Below are positions 33,620 through 44,793 of a stretch of DNA of 64,000 nt, piece by piece. Origin of the DNA: Zelopaecilomyces penicillatus (lineage: Eukaryota > Ascomycota > Sordariomycetes > Hypocreales > Pseudodiploosporaceae). The DNA lies in contig VCCP01000003.1 in the NCBI GenBank assembly GCA_005765155.1, positions 4,836,001 through 4,900,000 of the forward strand. Direction: 5' to 3'. Position 1 is the stretch's first letter. Every line of letters begins with the position of its first letter. The position numbers and the translations under genes were made by a program. Below the pieces are notes generated by a model, which saw only the letters and a list, made by a program, of their open reading frames with translations, made no database searches and had not been told where the DNA came from.

Positions 33620-36600
33620 CGGGGAGCCGGAAACAGAACAGGACGCACCCAACAGGCAAGTACCCGACTCCTGGGCATGAGGAGGAGGAAGAGAAGAGCA
33701 AAAAGAAGAACCGGAAGCTTTCCAAGAATTTCCTGCGAAGAACGAAAAAGAAGAATTACAAAGAGGAACAGGAAATAGAAATTCCGTGATGATTCCAAGA
33801 TTGTGGTTCATCGCGACAGGACAAGGAGCGGGAAGCGCGAATGCAAGCTCCTGGGACATCCCTGTGCCTCGCGGCTAAGCAAACAACAGAAGACAAAACA
33901 ACAGCTTAAGAAAAAGCTACTAAATAGAGAAAGCAAGGTATGTCTATGGGGGAAAAAACACCGCCAGGTACACACCAAAGGCCCCACCCCCCTGCTAAGG
34001 ATCGCAGCGATGAAGAAGAGTTGTATATGGTTCCCGTCAAGTATTATCAGGGCAGTTGATTCAAAATATTGAATACAGTTCTTCTTTTGCCTCCCAAAAT
34101 GAGCAAAAAAGGGCCCCTGCAACTATAAAATGCTGGCTTTCAAATCCGGGGACCAGGGTGGAAGGATGTTTTCCCAAGATACCCTGTTTGTGGATATCCA
34201 CAATGTGTACGTTTCCGGCGAACTCTTCTCTGGGCAAGAAGTAGTTTGCTGCCGTTTTATAGAGCAGAATAGATGGTTATGTTAGATGGGATGCAACGGG
34301 GTGATGCTTGAAGAACTATGTAAAGTACCGTCTTGTTAGCTAGGATCATGACAAGCCACACGCGTGCGCACACTTCACAGAGGGGGTAATATCTAGACTT
34401 ACACTTTCTTCTTATTTCCGTAGAGTTATCGTTCGCGCTTTTGATGTGCAGTCTTGGCGATAGAGGGAAAATCCTAGCATTTTTTAGGGAAGACAGTCTG
34501 TGTATAGTCGAAAGCAGAAAAAGGCGTCGAGGAGTACGGGGGTTGGACAACACTGCTCTGCGAATGTTCACATCGGCACATCGGGCAGCACCCTTTTCAA
34601 GGTCAAGGTCGTACTAAAAGAAAAAAGCTACTATCACGAGATTTTTTAAATACTTCCTGGGTCCATGAATGATAGGAGGAAGGAAGGGAGTAGACACTAT
34701 CCCGCTGTTTCAGGTCGCTAGCACAGAAGAAAGGATCCCCCATCACTTTGAGAACGCCCAAAAGTCTGGTTACGCTGATGACGCGGGAGCCAATGGCAAC
34801 TCTTTTGCTGATAGTAGCAAATGAATGGGTTTGGCAGACGCAAATATCAGGGATTTTGGGTATGCCTAACAGATAGAGCTGCCTACCCTTGTTTGACAGG
34901 GCATGCTGGATGGGGAGTAGGAAGTTCCTCTTTCATTCATGGGTATGATGTGCAGGAAAGGTTCGGTTAAATGCAGCAGTGGAAAGTATACTAGCTCAAT
35001 AACACTTGGATGAAATGTCTAAATTGTAGTAACCGCTTGCTCTTTTTGTTGATATAGGTTACTGCCGCCTGTCAGCTTGGCAAGTGGGCTAATCCGGTCC
35101 GGGTATGTGCACACCGATGGATATTCTGACGGGAGTAGGTTGATATTGTACTATATGAAGAACCTCTATCAATCATTCCTATGGATGTGTTCTTGGTAGT
35201 GTAACTCAAGGCCAACCGCAGACACCAAGTCTGCGTTTTTACAATCACCACATATTACTTTGTGTTGAGTATGTCATCTAGTTGTGCTAGCTTTAATATT
35301 CAAGTAAAACATTTACATCATAGAGTTTGTGTGTTCTTTTACACGCATTTCTATCAAGCTTTCAGGAAAAAAGGTGAACGCAAGCGCGGCAAGTCTCCCG
35401 GTTAAGTAGATGAACACCCTCAGCCTTGACCCTTTGTTTCGGCATAATGCCATGTGGTAGACGGCTTTCGGAGAATACAGCCCTGCCCGAAACACACAAA
35501 ACCCCCCCTCCCTCCCTGGGTGGGCAAAGATGTTCAATGTGGATTTCTTTTCTTTTAGGACAAAAAGACCGCTTTGCGTGGGCCTAAATGTTGAGGTTGG
35601 GGGTTTTTTGGCTTCCCGTCAGATGAGACCCGGATCGTGGGAAGATATCAGGCGCTTTGACTCTGTCCATGAACCAACCTCAGAGCATGCCTAATTCGGC
35701 CACTCGCATAACCTGTGTTGTTGCACGAAGGAGAGTGGTTCCCGAAGACGGTTAGGTAGGCATTTCTTTTTGTCTCCCCATGCTTGTGCGATTTCCTGGA
35801 ACAGTACCCAGATCGGACAGCAGCCGTCTGGAAAAAAAAGATATCCTCGAGCTTAGAGAGAGAGCGCTTCGGTGTGACCATGCCGTCAACGATGTTAAGC
35901 ATATTATCTGCCATCTCCCGATGACTCACCCGTTGTAGCTGCAACCATGTGTCCGGGTTGAAGCACTTGCCTTGACAATATCGTAAGATGAGAAGTATGG
36001 GAATTGATGTAGGTTTCATGGTGAGGTGTGGGCAAGTTCCAGCACATGACGACACATAAATGGATGATAGGTACTCACCAAGACAGGTTCATAGAGATGG
36101 TGACCCAACAATCAGGATGTATACTTGATTGCCGCAAGAGCTCAGGAAAATGCCGAGTCGTCCCAGAATAGGCATGCCATCCATGTATCTGCAAAGATAT
36201 CAAGCACATACAGTTATTTTTCTGATCATGGTCCGCTGAGGTGGCATGTAAGACCACACACACAGCGCATACTACGGCGAGGTTTCATACGATGGCACAG
36301 ATGTCAACTTGTACGGCCCTGGAGGCCTAAGATGATGCGCAAAGCGTGTCCACACTCAACTATTCTGGTGGCGGCGGCGGCTTGGGGACGGTCATGGATA
36401 GCTGCATGGCTTTGCGAGGCGAGAAGATGTTCATGCCTCACACAAAACGCACGGCGGTAGTTGCACATTGCATGACATCTGGTAGGGGGGGTTGAGAAGC
36501 CATGAGGTTCGGTGCATGGGGCTGGATGGACAAGAACCTCTCACTCTCGATTCCTATGCTACGTAGACCCGCTCACTGACCTTGAAAGGGCTCAAGCATA

Positions 36601-39600
36601 GCTCTACCAATACCGTAAACCGTTTGGCAGCTGAAGGGATGTGGGAACCCAGTTCATGTAGGGATGGATGGATGGGAGAGTCGTACTTTGTGCTCTGGAT
36701 GGCCCAAGCAACTTCAACGGGTAGATACAGCTCAACCAACAGCGTCTTCCGTGCATTGCTGCTGCAGATTTTCCAGCTTTACAGACACACTGCGCTGCAA
36801 ATGTCGTGCGATTAACAGCATATTGGGGCAAAATCAGTCGAAATGTAAGTCAGGGCATAACAAGGGAGTTCTAGAGTAGGGAGGTGACGATAATTGAATG
36901 GAATCCAGCTTGAGGAACTGCCGAAACTGGACAGTTGGTTTGATTGCTCGCTTTGTTCAAACTTGCGGTCTCATAATGACCCAAGCAGAGATGGCGCTGG
37001 TAAATAATAGTATTGAGCGTGTCGCCATGGCAAGCTTTGTGTGTTGTGGTATTGCTTGTAGTAGAAGATAGGGAGCACCAGCCATACGTTTTCAACAAAA
37101 AGGAGTAGATGACATTGAGACCTTGGACTATTACATCTTTGATAGCATGCCTATTGTGGTAAGTAACCAACTATTACTACGTAGGACTGATATTGAAAGA
37201 AGGCACCAAGCTTGGGCTAGCTCGACGAGCGGTGCCAGGGGGTCGCAACGAGCTATTTGTACTTTGAACGGCACTACAAGCAGAGGTGGAAGGGAGTAGA
37301 TTGCCTGTCTCACTGTCTGGTCAAACATGAAGGCTCCACTGCCGGTTCACGCAAGCTAAATCAGACCCAACGTTCCCTATCCTCGATTATCACGGTAGAG
37401 GGCTGGGCACTCACAGATGTGTATCAGGGTGAGTAATCATGAGTTTGGGGTGCCAAGGAGAATTGAATGTACAAGGACTGATACGATGAAGCAGTTGTGA
37501 GATTTTATTGGAAAAGTCGAGTCAGTCTCGGGCGTCAATTAGATTACACGTGAGGGGATATAAAGACCCAAGACCAGCGCCTCGCGGTTTTTGATGCGTG
37601 GGGGCACGAGGTTTTCTAAATAGCGCCGTCGACTTGTGTGTTGCACAGCACCATGACGTAGCTGCCCTCCCCTCTCCTCTTCTCCTTTTCAAATGTCAGG
37701 CCAGAAAAAGAAAGGGTTAATTATTGAGGCACACTGACAGCTATTGGCAGCGGAGGCAAGTTCCGTCTGTACAGGTACGGGGACTCACAGAGAGGTACGG
37801 GGAAGTAGGAGTACCCTGGACGATGATAAGTTGAAAGGCGGTGATTCATGCCTTGTAAACAACAAATCCATTCGACCTACTCTACTGGGCTGTGGAGGTG
37901 ATTAAGGGTGTAGAAGAACCTTACTCTCTATATCGAAAATGTTTCTTATGTTTTCTTCACGCAAATAGGTATTACTCTCTCCATCTGTAAGCAGATCATT
38001 GAACGGCGATCGCGGCCGATCGTTGGTGGTGTGGGTAACAATGCAGCAATCGCGGCAAATGGACAGTCAGAACTGCACAAGTGTGCCAATTCAAGGAGTA
38101 ATCACTCAAGGTACAGCAACTTACCCAACTCCCTACCTACCATGTCTACACCAACAACAAGTTGGGGCAATTATTTGCGTTGAAGCAGTTTATTACATAG
38201 TATTCTCTGCCCTTTCCCAGTGTCTTGGTGACCCCCGTCCTGCCACGACTCGGCATGCCGGAAGAGGCGTTGGATGGCGCCAAAGCAGACCAGCTCCAGA
38301 CCTTTATAGTGACCGCTAAACAGGACGCCTGGCAGGCCGCTAGTTTCAGCCAAGGGCAGTTGTTATAGCGCATGTCTGTACAGTAGTTACTATGGATGGT
38401 GGCTTTTAAGGCTGTTGGTCGGCTGTTGGTCGGTTGTGGATGCCGGGTTTGCGGGGCTACTGGAACCATGCTAGTGAGGAGGACCTGGACAGGTACACTG
38501 ACCTGATGGCTTACAGGCACAGAAGCCACCATATCACTGAATGGCAGCGCCTGGAGCAGCCCCAAGAAAAACCCAAGAACCCCAAGCAGCCCCTAGAGCG
38601 CCTAGAGCAGCCAGGTAAAGTACCTAGCGCCTCCACGAATCCTCTACGGTTCAGGCCGGCGTCCTACTAATCACTTACTCCAATACTACGTACAAACAAC
38701 CTACACACACCGATTAATGTCGTTTGGGGGATCGTCGCCGTCACAAACATGGGTCGTGCACCACCCGTAACCCGTTTGGATCCTTCTTTGCGATTGCGAC
38801 TGCAACTGCGACTGCATTCTGCAATAGTCGCATCGCTTGGCTGATTGGTCTGCATGGTGTTCGACCAAACCTGCGCTGGCTGGGGCGGCATTGGTTGCCT
38901 TGTTTGCCAGCTGAAGCCGCGGTCCGCTTCCTCTGGCTGGACGAGCAGGTTTCTGCCTTGTCCAAGTTTGTCCTGCAATGGAACTCCAATCCTTGCTTTT
39001 CGAGGGATTCTATCCAGAAGAACCTTGGGCAACAAGGCTCCCAGCTCTCCCCTCCCCAGTTTCCATCACGGATCACGATTGAGTTTCAAACACTATTGGT
39101 ATGGTCTGTCTCTGTCCATTTGCCACAGTGCACCCTCCGCCCTGGACATCATGTCTCATTGGTGACAGATTCGACTCAGAAGCGGCCATCCACCACCCTC
39201 CTCAGGAAATCCTTCCGCCTCCCACCCCCCTGAGAATATCCCTGACTCTGCTATGGGCCCCCCCCCGTCCCACTAGCCCTGCTGTGGTGATGGTGCCACA
39301 GCCATATGGCCAATATCATGGGGAGGAGCCTGCCAAGCACGATGAGGCTAGGAAGGCGAGGGGACCATCATGTCGCTGCCTCGATTCATTTAAGACTCTG
39401 GGAAAGACTTGCAAGCCGGGCTCAACGTCTCAGAAACCCACAGACCATCCGACTTGAGCAACACGCTGTACTGAGTCGAGGCACCGGTCTACGCTGTCAA
39501 GCTATTAGGCATAGCATAGCTGGCTAGGAAAGTAACGACGTACTATCGAACCCCCCTCAGCACTGGCCGTCGATTTTCTTCAACAACTGCAACGACTCGC

Positions 39601-39761
39601 AGCACCCACGCCCGTCCTAAAGAAGTCTTCTGCCTCCCCCTAATCGCCTTTCCGTTCAGAGTTTCCGTCTTCTCGTCGGTTGATTTTCGAAATTCAACCC
39701 TCCCCTCAGCTGCAGTATCAAGAGGGAGGAAAAAAAAATACCAATCAATGGCATCTGCGCC
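33620..39761. other. Gene-poor 6.1-kb interval upstream of the APSES and PTH11-like genes
   Basis: The minus-strand frame of the APSES gene continues open to 33859 and this side probably carries a long regulatory leader. No domain-bearing frame was found to 39761. One weak small-gene candidate lies at 35648-36019 (described separately). Tandem short repeats occur near 38407-38432 (GCTGTTGGTCG units) and 38550-38615 (CAGCCCC/CTAGAGC units). The part from 39540 is a C/T- and A-rich leader for the gene at 39762. Confidence 0.4.
35648..36019 (-). CDS. Weak candidate: small Cys-containing protein
   Basis: A minus-strand frame beginning at the ATG 36019-36017 is open to 35648. Inside it is a textbook intron, 35929-35828 (GTGAGT donor, GCTTAAC branch, T8 tract and CCAG acceptor, 102 bp). 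Splicing it would give 89 residues starting MKPTSIPILLIL with four or five Cys (RYCQGKCFNP, SGYCSRK, SPSCNN). The N-terminus is moderately hydrophobic but is broken by an Arg, so a signal peptide is doubtful. I do not recognise the protein. The good splice signals are the only support; it may be chance. Confidence 0.2.
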   Translation of the reverse strand: MKPTSIPILLILRYCQGKCFNPDTWLQLQRVSHREMADNMLNIVDGMVTPKRSLSKLEDIFFFQTAAVRSGYCSRKSHKHGETKRNAYLTVFGNHSPSCNNTGYASGRIRHALRLVHGQSQSA

Positions 39762-41374
39762 ATGCCGAAAACCAGGGCGCTGGAACTGTTCTCAAGCACG
39801 TTGATTCCGCTGGTCCCGGCCACCGTCATTGTCTTCCTCCGACTCTATGCGCGACGAATAAAAAGACTCACTTTGTGGTGGGACGATTGGCTTGCTTTTC
39901 TATCGCTTGTATGTCTTCCGGTTTTGATGTGCTCATAATCGATCTTGATGAACATGACGAAGCGGTGTAATATTTCTCAACACTCACTGACTGTGGAGCG
40001 ATATTGGTTTCATAGGCCTCGTGTGTCGTCTACGATGTCTACACGTTACAATGTATGCCTGTCCACCATGGCCCATCTTCCTCAGTACGAAAGTCTCCAG
40101 TACTAACTCGGCGGTCTTTGAAGCATTGCGATATGGCATGGCAAAGCGCTTAGCCGACATTCCCTCCCCTATCGAGGAGGTTATCTATAATTTCTTCGTC
40201 GTCCAGGTGGTAGAGGAACATACATACACCATTGCTATTGGCGCCGCCCAGCTATCACTACTCGCTCTCTACTGGCGCCTGTTTAAAGATATCAGCGACT
40301 TGAAGTGGGGTGTTTTGTTTCTTGTAGCATGCACATCTATCTGGATTATAGTCAGAGTGAGTGATGAACAGCAGATTCAATTTTCTTGTTATGATATAAC
40401 TCGATTTGTCCATTTGTTAACTCACTGGGTTCTCATCCATCTAGTTTTTCATTACAATTTTTCAATGTTTCCCACCGGCATTTCTATGGGACAAGTCAAT
40501 CGAAGGAGGGATATGCACTATTGATTCGGGCCAGTTTTTCATCGGCACAGTTTCAGCCCATCTTGTCATCGACCTCGCGCTCATTTTTCTGCCTGCATGT
40601 GCGTATATGGATTCTCGAGAAAGTTGAAACTGATCTTGCTTACTCACGCATCTTCTGCAGCACAAATCTGTCAGCTTTCTCTCCCGTTTGCCCAAAAAGT
40701 GGCCATTGGGGGCATGTTTACCTTTGGTTTTGTGTAAGAAGACCCTGTCATATCTCGTTGACTGCACACGAATTCTGCGAACCATCTGTCTGATACATTC
40801 TTTTTCATATTCAGTATTTGCATTGCCTCCGTCATGATGATCATCTCAGCGACCACGTACGATAAGAACAGTCCCGAAATCATGTGGGATTCTGTTACAG
40901 CTGCCTCGTGGTCAGCAGCAGAGATCCATCTGAGTGTGATGACATGTAAGTTACCCCTCGACAAAGTGCATGATATGCAACATAACGCTGATGCATGGCC
41001 TGTCCATCTATTTAGGCTGCCTACCACTCATGCGGCCCCCAATGCGCATCTTTGGCGGATGGTGGAGCCAGAACTTTGCCTCGAGAAAGTCGACGACCAG
41101 TTCAAGCTCTGATAATAAATTCGACAGTATACGCAGGTCGATCCACATGCGCCGTATGAAGGGAGAGTCAACAGATGATCTCCATGATACGATTATTGAA
41201 GACACCCGAATTTATGGCCAAGGAGAAGGTTCAGACATTACCATCACTGGCAAAAGTGCATCATTGGACGAGACCATCAACACAGGGCCTTCGGGCAAGG
41301 ACGGCGCCATTACCGTTAGATACGAGGTGAATCTCAGTTTTTCGGACACGGACAAGATTTCGCGGATAGTTTAA
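39762..41374 (+). CDS. Fungal rhodopsin-domain (PTH11-like) integral membrane protein
   Basis: Seven exons (39762-39908, 40016-40052, 40124-40356, 40445-40598, 40661-40733, 40815-40945, 41016-41374) give 377 residues. Seven hydrophobic segments are visible, including LIPLVPATVIVFLRLYARR, the conserved LWWDDWLAF, VYDVYTLQSLRYGMAK, a TIAIGAAQLSLLALYWRLF helix, FFITIFQCFPP with the conserved aromatic/Pro loop IEGGICTIDSGQFFIGT, and a helix QKVAIGGMFTFGFVICIASV. The last exon encodes a Ser-rich cytosolic tail. This is the ascomycete rhodopsin-domain family related to PTH11 receptors; there is no CFEM domain here. A role in sensing or surface signalling is inferred. Exon 2 is only 37 nt. Intron 2 holds a perfect TACTAAC branch site. 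Splicing is dense, and frames sum exactly to 378 codons including the stop. Confidence 0.83.
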
Positions 41375-43654
41375 AGGGAGTTTTTTTATTTTTTATTTGG
41401 TTGTACCGAAGGATACCCCATGAGATTGTATGAGACAATCTTGATTTACGATGGATTTGAAGCATGATTGATTAGCACAGGTTACCCCTCGCGAACAGGG
41501 TTTGGCAATGAAAATAGTCCCAACTTAGTGAGATATACTTAATTCAAAGATGAAAGATTAAGGCCGGTCTCCTACATTTGTGATGCATGTTCTTACGATA
41601 CTGATTCCGTTGGTGAGTACTATTTGAATCACTGCTAGACATTTCTTACGCTACTTCATGTTGTCCATACGATCTCATCCCACATTGGTGTGCGAACTCA
41701 GAACCTGTGTATCCCACTCGCAGAACATAATGGATTTCTAGCACATATTACATGAGTCAAGTGGAGAGGCTGTATTTAGATATAAATAACAGTCAGCTTA
41801 TATGTATATAATCCTTTCTTAGGATCTATGAAAATAATCATTATAAGAATGCCATCTATAACACGTGAATAGTAACCGAAGTTTTCCATAGATCGATGCC
41901 ACTGTTTTGAATCAACAACTTAACTACTCCTTCTACCGCCATCCCGAACCAATCAGTATTATTAAGGGTGCCATAGATTGGACACTTTGAGACGATTTCT
42001 TATCATCCTATCATGAGAGGTGGCTAAATATGTGGCTAAACATGTCCTAAAAAGCTGGGCAAGCCCCCCCAGCCTCCTTCTTAGCGTACGGCGTGCAACC
42101 ACGGATACAGACTAGGTAGGTACTTGGGAAATGATTCTCCCACAGCCATGGCGGCGCCAATCGCGGACATTGTTGCTTGGGCAGGTGGGTGAGTGTTGCC
42201 CGAGGTTGATTGATTAAACCGCTGCTAGCCAGTCAACCAGTGTAAAGTGAAACACCGCTTTTGTTACTTTTTTTTTAGGTTGGCTGGTCTTCTGGTTTCT
42301 CTTTGTACAAATTGATTGGGTAGAAGAGGACTTGGTGAGCTCGGACATAGTAGTGAATGATATGGCAGTGAGGATGCCTGGACAGGTAATTCCGAGCCAG
42401 CACCAACCAGACAATGCCTTGGAGTAGCTCGAAAACTTTCATGTCTACATGCCCAGGAACATCACACAAGGGAATCAGTTGTGAAAAACATTACTGTTAA
42501 GGTATGGAAAGAATCCTGAAAAAATCATTGACATAGGGAAATAAAATCCTTCCATTACTAGGTACCTCACCTTCTGGGTTCCAGTCCAGCGGTAAATTGC
42601 GTGGGTCAGTCCAGAGTACCTGGCCCGTCCACGCCTTTGTCCTGGCTGCGGGGTCGCAAATAGACCAGCAACTATCAACCAGTGCTTGTAAACATGTAAC
42701 AGCATTGAACTCCAGTGTATCATAGCCAGACAAAAGAGTCAGCAAGTTTTGTAGTTATTGATTTCATGTTTAAAATTGTATAGTCTCGCATTGGTTTCTT
42801 CAATTGAAGCAGACGCCAACAGGCGACGGACGACAGGAAGAGGTGAAAAGTCATGCATTTGCAGAGACTGGCGATGGCGGGGTAGCGGGGTAGCAACATG
42901 ACGTGGGCAATGATGCCTTAAGTAAGCGTATCTGTGCGCTCTGGCGATCTTGGAACGCGCTGGAAGCTGCGAGATTGTTTGTTGGACTTGAGAGAGGAAG
43001 GCAAATGAGGGCCCCATTGGAATTGTGCAAAGGGTTCACATGCCGGTCAGAGTCCGTCAGAAAAAGGCACCCCTCCTGATGAGAATGCCGAGCGGCTATC
43101 GTCAGTTGCAATTGTAAAGTGGATGGCCAGCCGTTCCCGCGGCAACAAAAGCTCTTGTGTCGTCTCACTCGGAAGCTCGGAGAGCTTACTGTAGGAGAGC
43201 TCATGTTGAGAGCTACGCCCACGTGCTTGATCCGATCGATTGGCGGCAGCGAGGAGTTTGGATGTTCTCATTCGAGAAGGGGTCATTGATATTATTAATG
43301 GCAAAAGAGTTTGCCAGTTGCAGGTACCTACCAGGTACTTGTAATCATGCCATCACCGGGCAGCGTTTCTTTGTACTACTGGTGAAAATTCCAATAAGTG
43401 AGACCTGGAGGGAGGGTGACGAGTGACGAGTGAGGCTGCTCCCAGCTCCAGCTCCAGCTCCACTTCTGGTGTCCCCGCCAGCAGGAAAGAACCTGCCAGC
43501 TGCGTACCCCTCCCTCATTCCTTTTAAATACGAGTATAGTTTGAAGACCTGAAGGCAGTTCCGAACAACCCCGCTTCTAAAACCATTTCTTCCTTCCTAC
43601 ATCTCAACACAACCTCACCATCCCATCAATCCCTACGCAATCACAACAATCACA
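41375..43654. other. Gene-free interval upstream of the cyclophilin gene
   Basis: Mixed composition with an AT-rich zone at about 41750-41870. Short frames at 42475-43304 (minus) lack domains. CCAGCT tandem units occur near 43441-43462. A TATA-like TTTAAATA lies at 43523-43530, about 125 bp before the cyclophilin ATG. No RNA gene or transposon ends recognised. Confidence 0.45.
43523..43530 (+). promoter_or_regulatory. TATA-like element of the cyclophilin gene
   Basis: TTTAAATA sits about 125 bp upstream of the start codon, followed by a C/T- and CA-rich leader ending CAATCACA|ATG, typical of highly expressed fungal genes. Position and composition only; no experimental support. Confidence 0.4.
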
Positions 43655-44357
43655 ATGTCCCAGGTTTACTTCGATGTTGCCGCCAATGGCGGTATGTGTC
43701 CAACCCCCCAAAAGAGCAGCATATGTTCTGTTGGAATCGTACTAACATGTCTTTGCAGAGGCGCTTGGCAGGATCACCTTCAAGCTGTACGATGATGTTG
43801 TTCCCAAGACCGCCAAGAACTTCCGAACTCTTTGCACCGGAGCGGAGGGATACGGCTATCAGGGCTCCTCTTTCCACCGTGTCATTCCTTCGTTCATGCT
43901 CCAGGGTGGTGACTTCACCAACCACAACGTGAGTTCTGGCCCAAGGCCCAGCCGGTTGATGGCACAGAAACACTAACGTATCCACCCGATAGGGCACTGG
44001 TGGAAAATCCATCTACGGAGAGAAGTTTGCGGATGAGAACTTCCAGCTGAAGCACACTAAGCCCGGTCTGCTGTCCATGGCCAACGCTGGCAAGAACACG
44101 TATGTGATCCCTACATGTTGTATTCACCTCTCAGACCGTTCTCTCAGGTGTTAGTCTCTGACAAGATGTTGTTTCTTTATAGCAATGGCTCTCAGTTTTT
44201 CATCACCACCGTGGTGACCAGCTGGTTGGATGGAAAGCACGTCGTCTTCGGCGAGGTTACATCTGGCATGGATGTTGTTCAGGCTATCGAGAAACTCGGC
44301 ACCGACAGTGGCAAGACGAAGAAGAAGATCGAGATTGTGAAGTCCGGCGAGCTATAA
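43655..44357 (+). CDS. Cyclophilin A, peptidyl-prolyl cis-trans isomerase (cytosolic)
   Basis: Exons 43655-43691, 43759-43928, 43993-44099 and 44183-44357 give 162 residues, the single-domain length of cytosolic cyclophilins. Catalytic and cyclosporin-binding landmarks are all present: FHRVIPSFMLQGGDF with the catalytic Arg, GTGGKSIYG, KHTKPGLLSMANAGKNTNGS, QFFITTVVTSWLDGKHVVFG with the drug-contacting Trp, and the C-terminal IEIVKSGEL. It catalyses prolyl isomerisation and, with cyclosporin A, inhibits calcineurin. No signal or mitochondrial presequence: the protein begins MSQVYFDVAANG. The first exon is 37 nt, a feature often seen in fungal cyclophilin genes. The identification is secure. 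Confidence 0.95.
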
Positions 44358-44793
44358 GCTATGTCCAGTCCAGCTAGCGACTCTACAGGAACAAGCTATG
44401 GCTGTCATAGTACGACCATAGTTGACTCTAACTAAAAGTAAAATGAAAGAGGGCAGAGAAGCTACTTAACTTATGGGCGATGGCAGATGTATCAGTGTGA
44501 CTTTCCATTTTTGCATTTCATAATGTCTATCATCCCGAACACCAAGAAGGCGGCTCTTCGTAAGCTCAATGTTAGGATGCCGGCGCCAATCTCATCTATA
44601 CCCCGCATTCCACTATTAGTAGCTGCTTGCTGTCGCTCATGCACGCACTACACAGTCTGCCCTACATACCACAGTGCTTTAAGTAAGGTATGCCATCCGA
44701 CTTTGAGAGCAGACGCTGTTGCACACTCCCTGCCTCCATTGACATGGGGCGCATAGAACATCCATTCCAAACTGCTAATCCAGGCGCCTACTT
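44358..44793. other. Intergenic interval
   Basis: Cyclophilin 3' flank and P450 promoter; a short frame at 44487-44756 has no domain. Nothing else seen. Confidence 0.45.

Noticed and set aside
38724..39233. 169-codon plus-strand frame
   Set aside because: No ATG at its start, no domain, C/T-rich translation; overlaps other equally weak frames.
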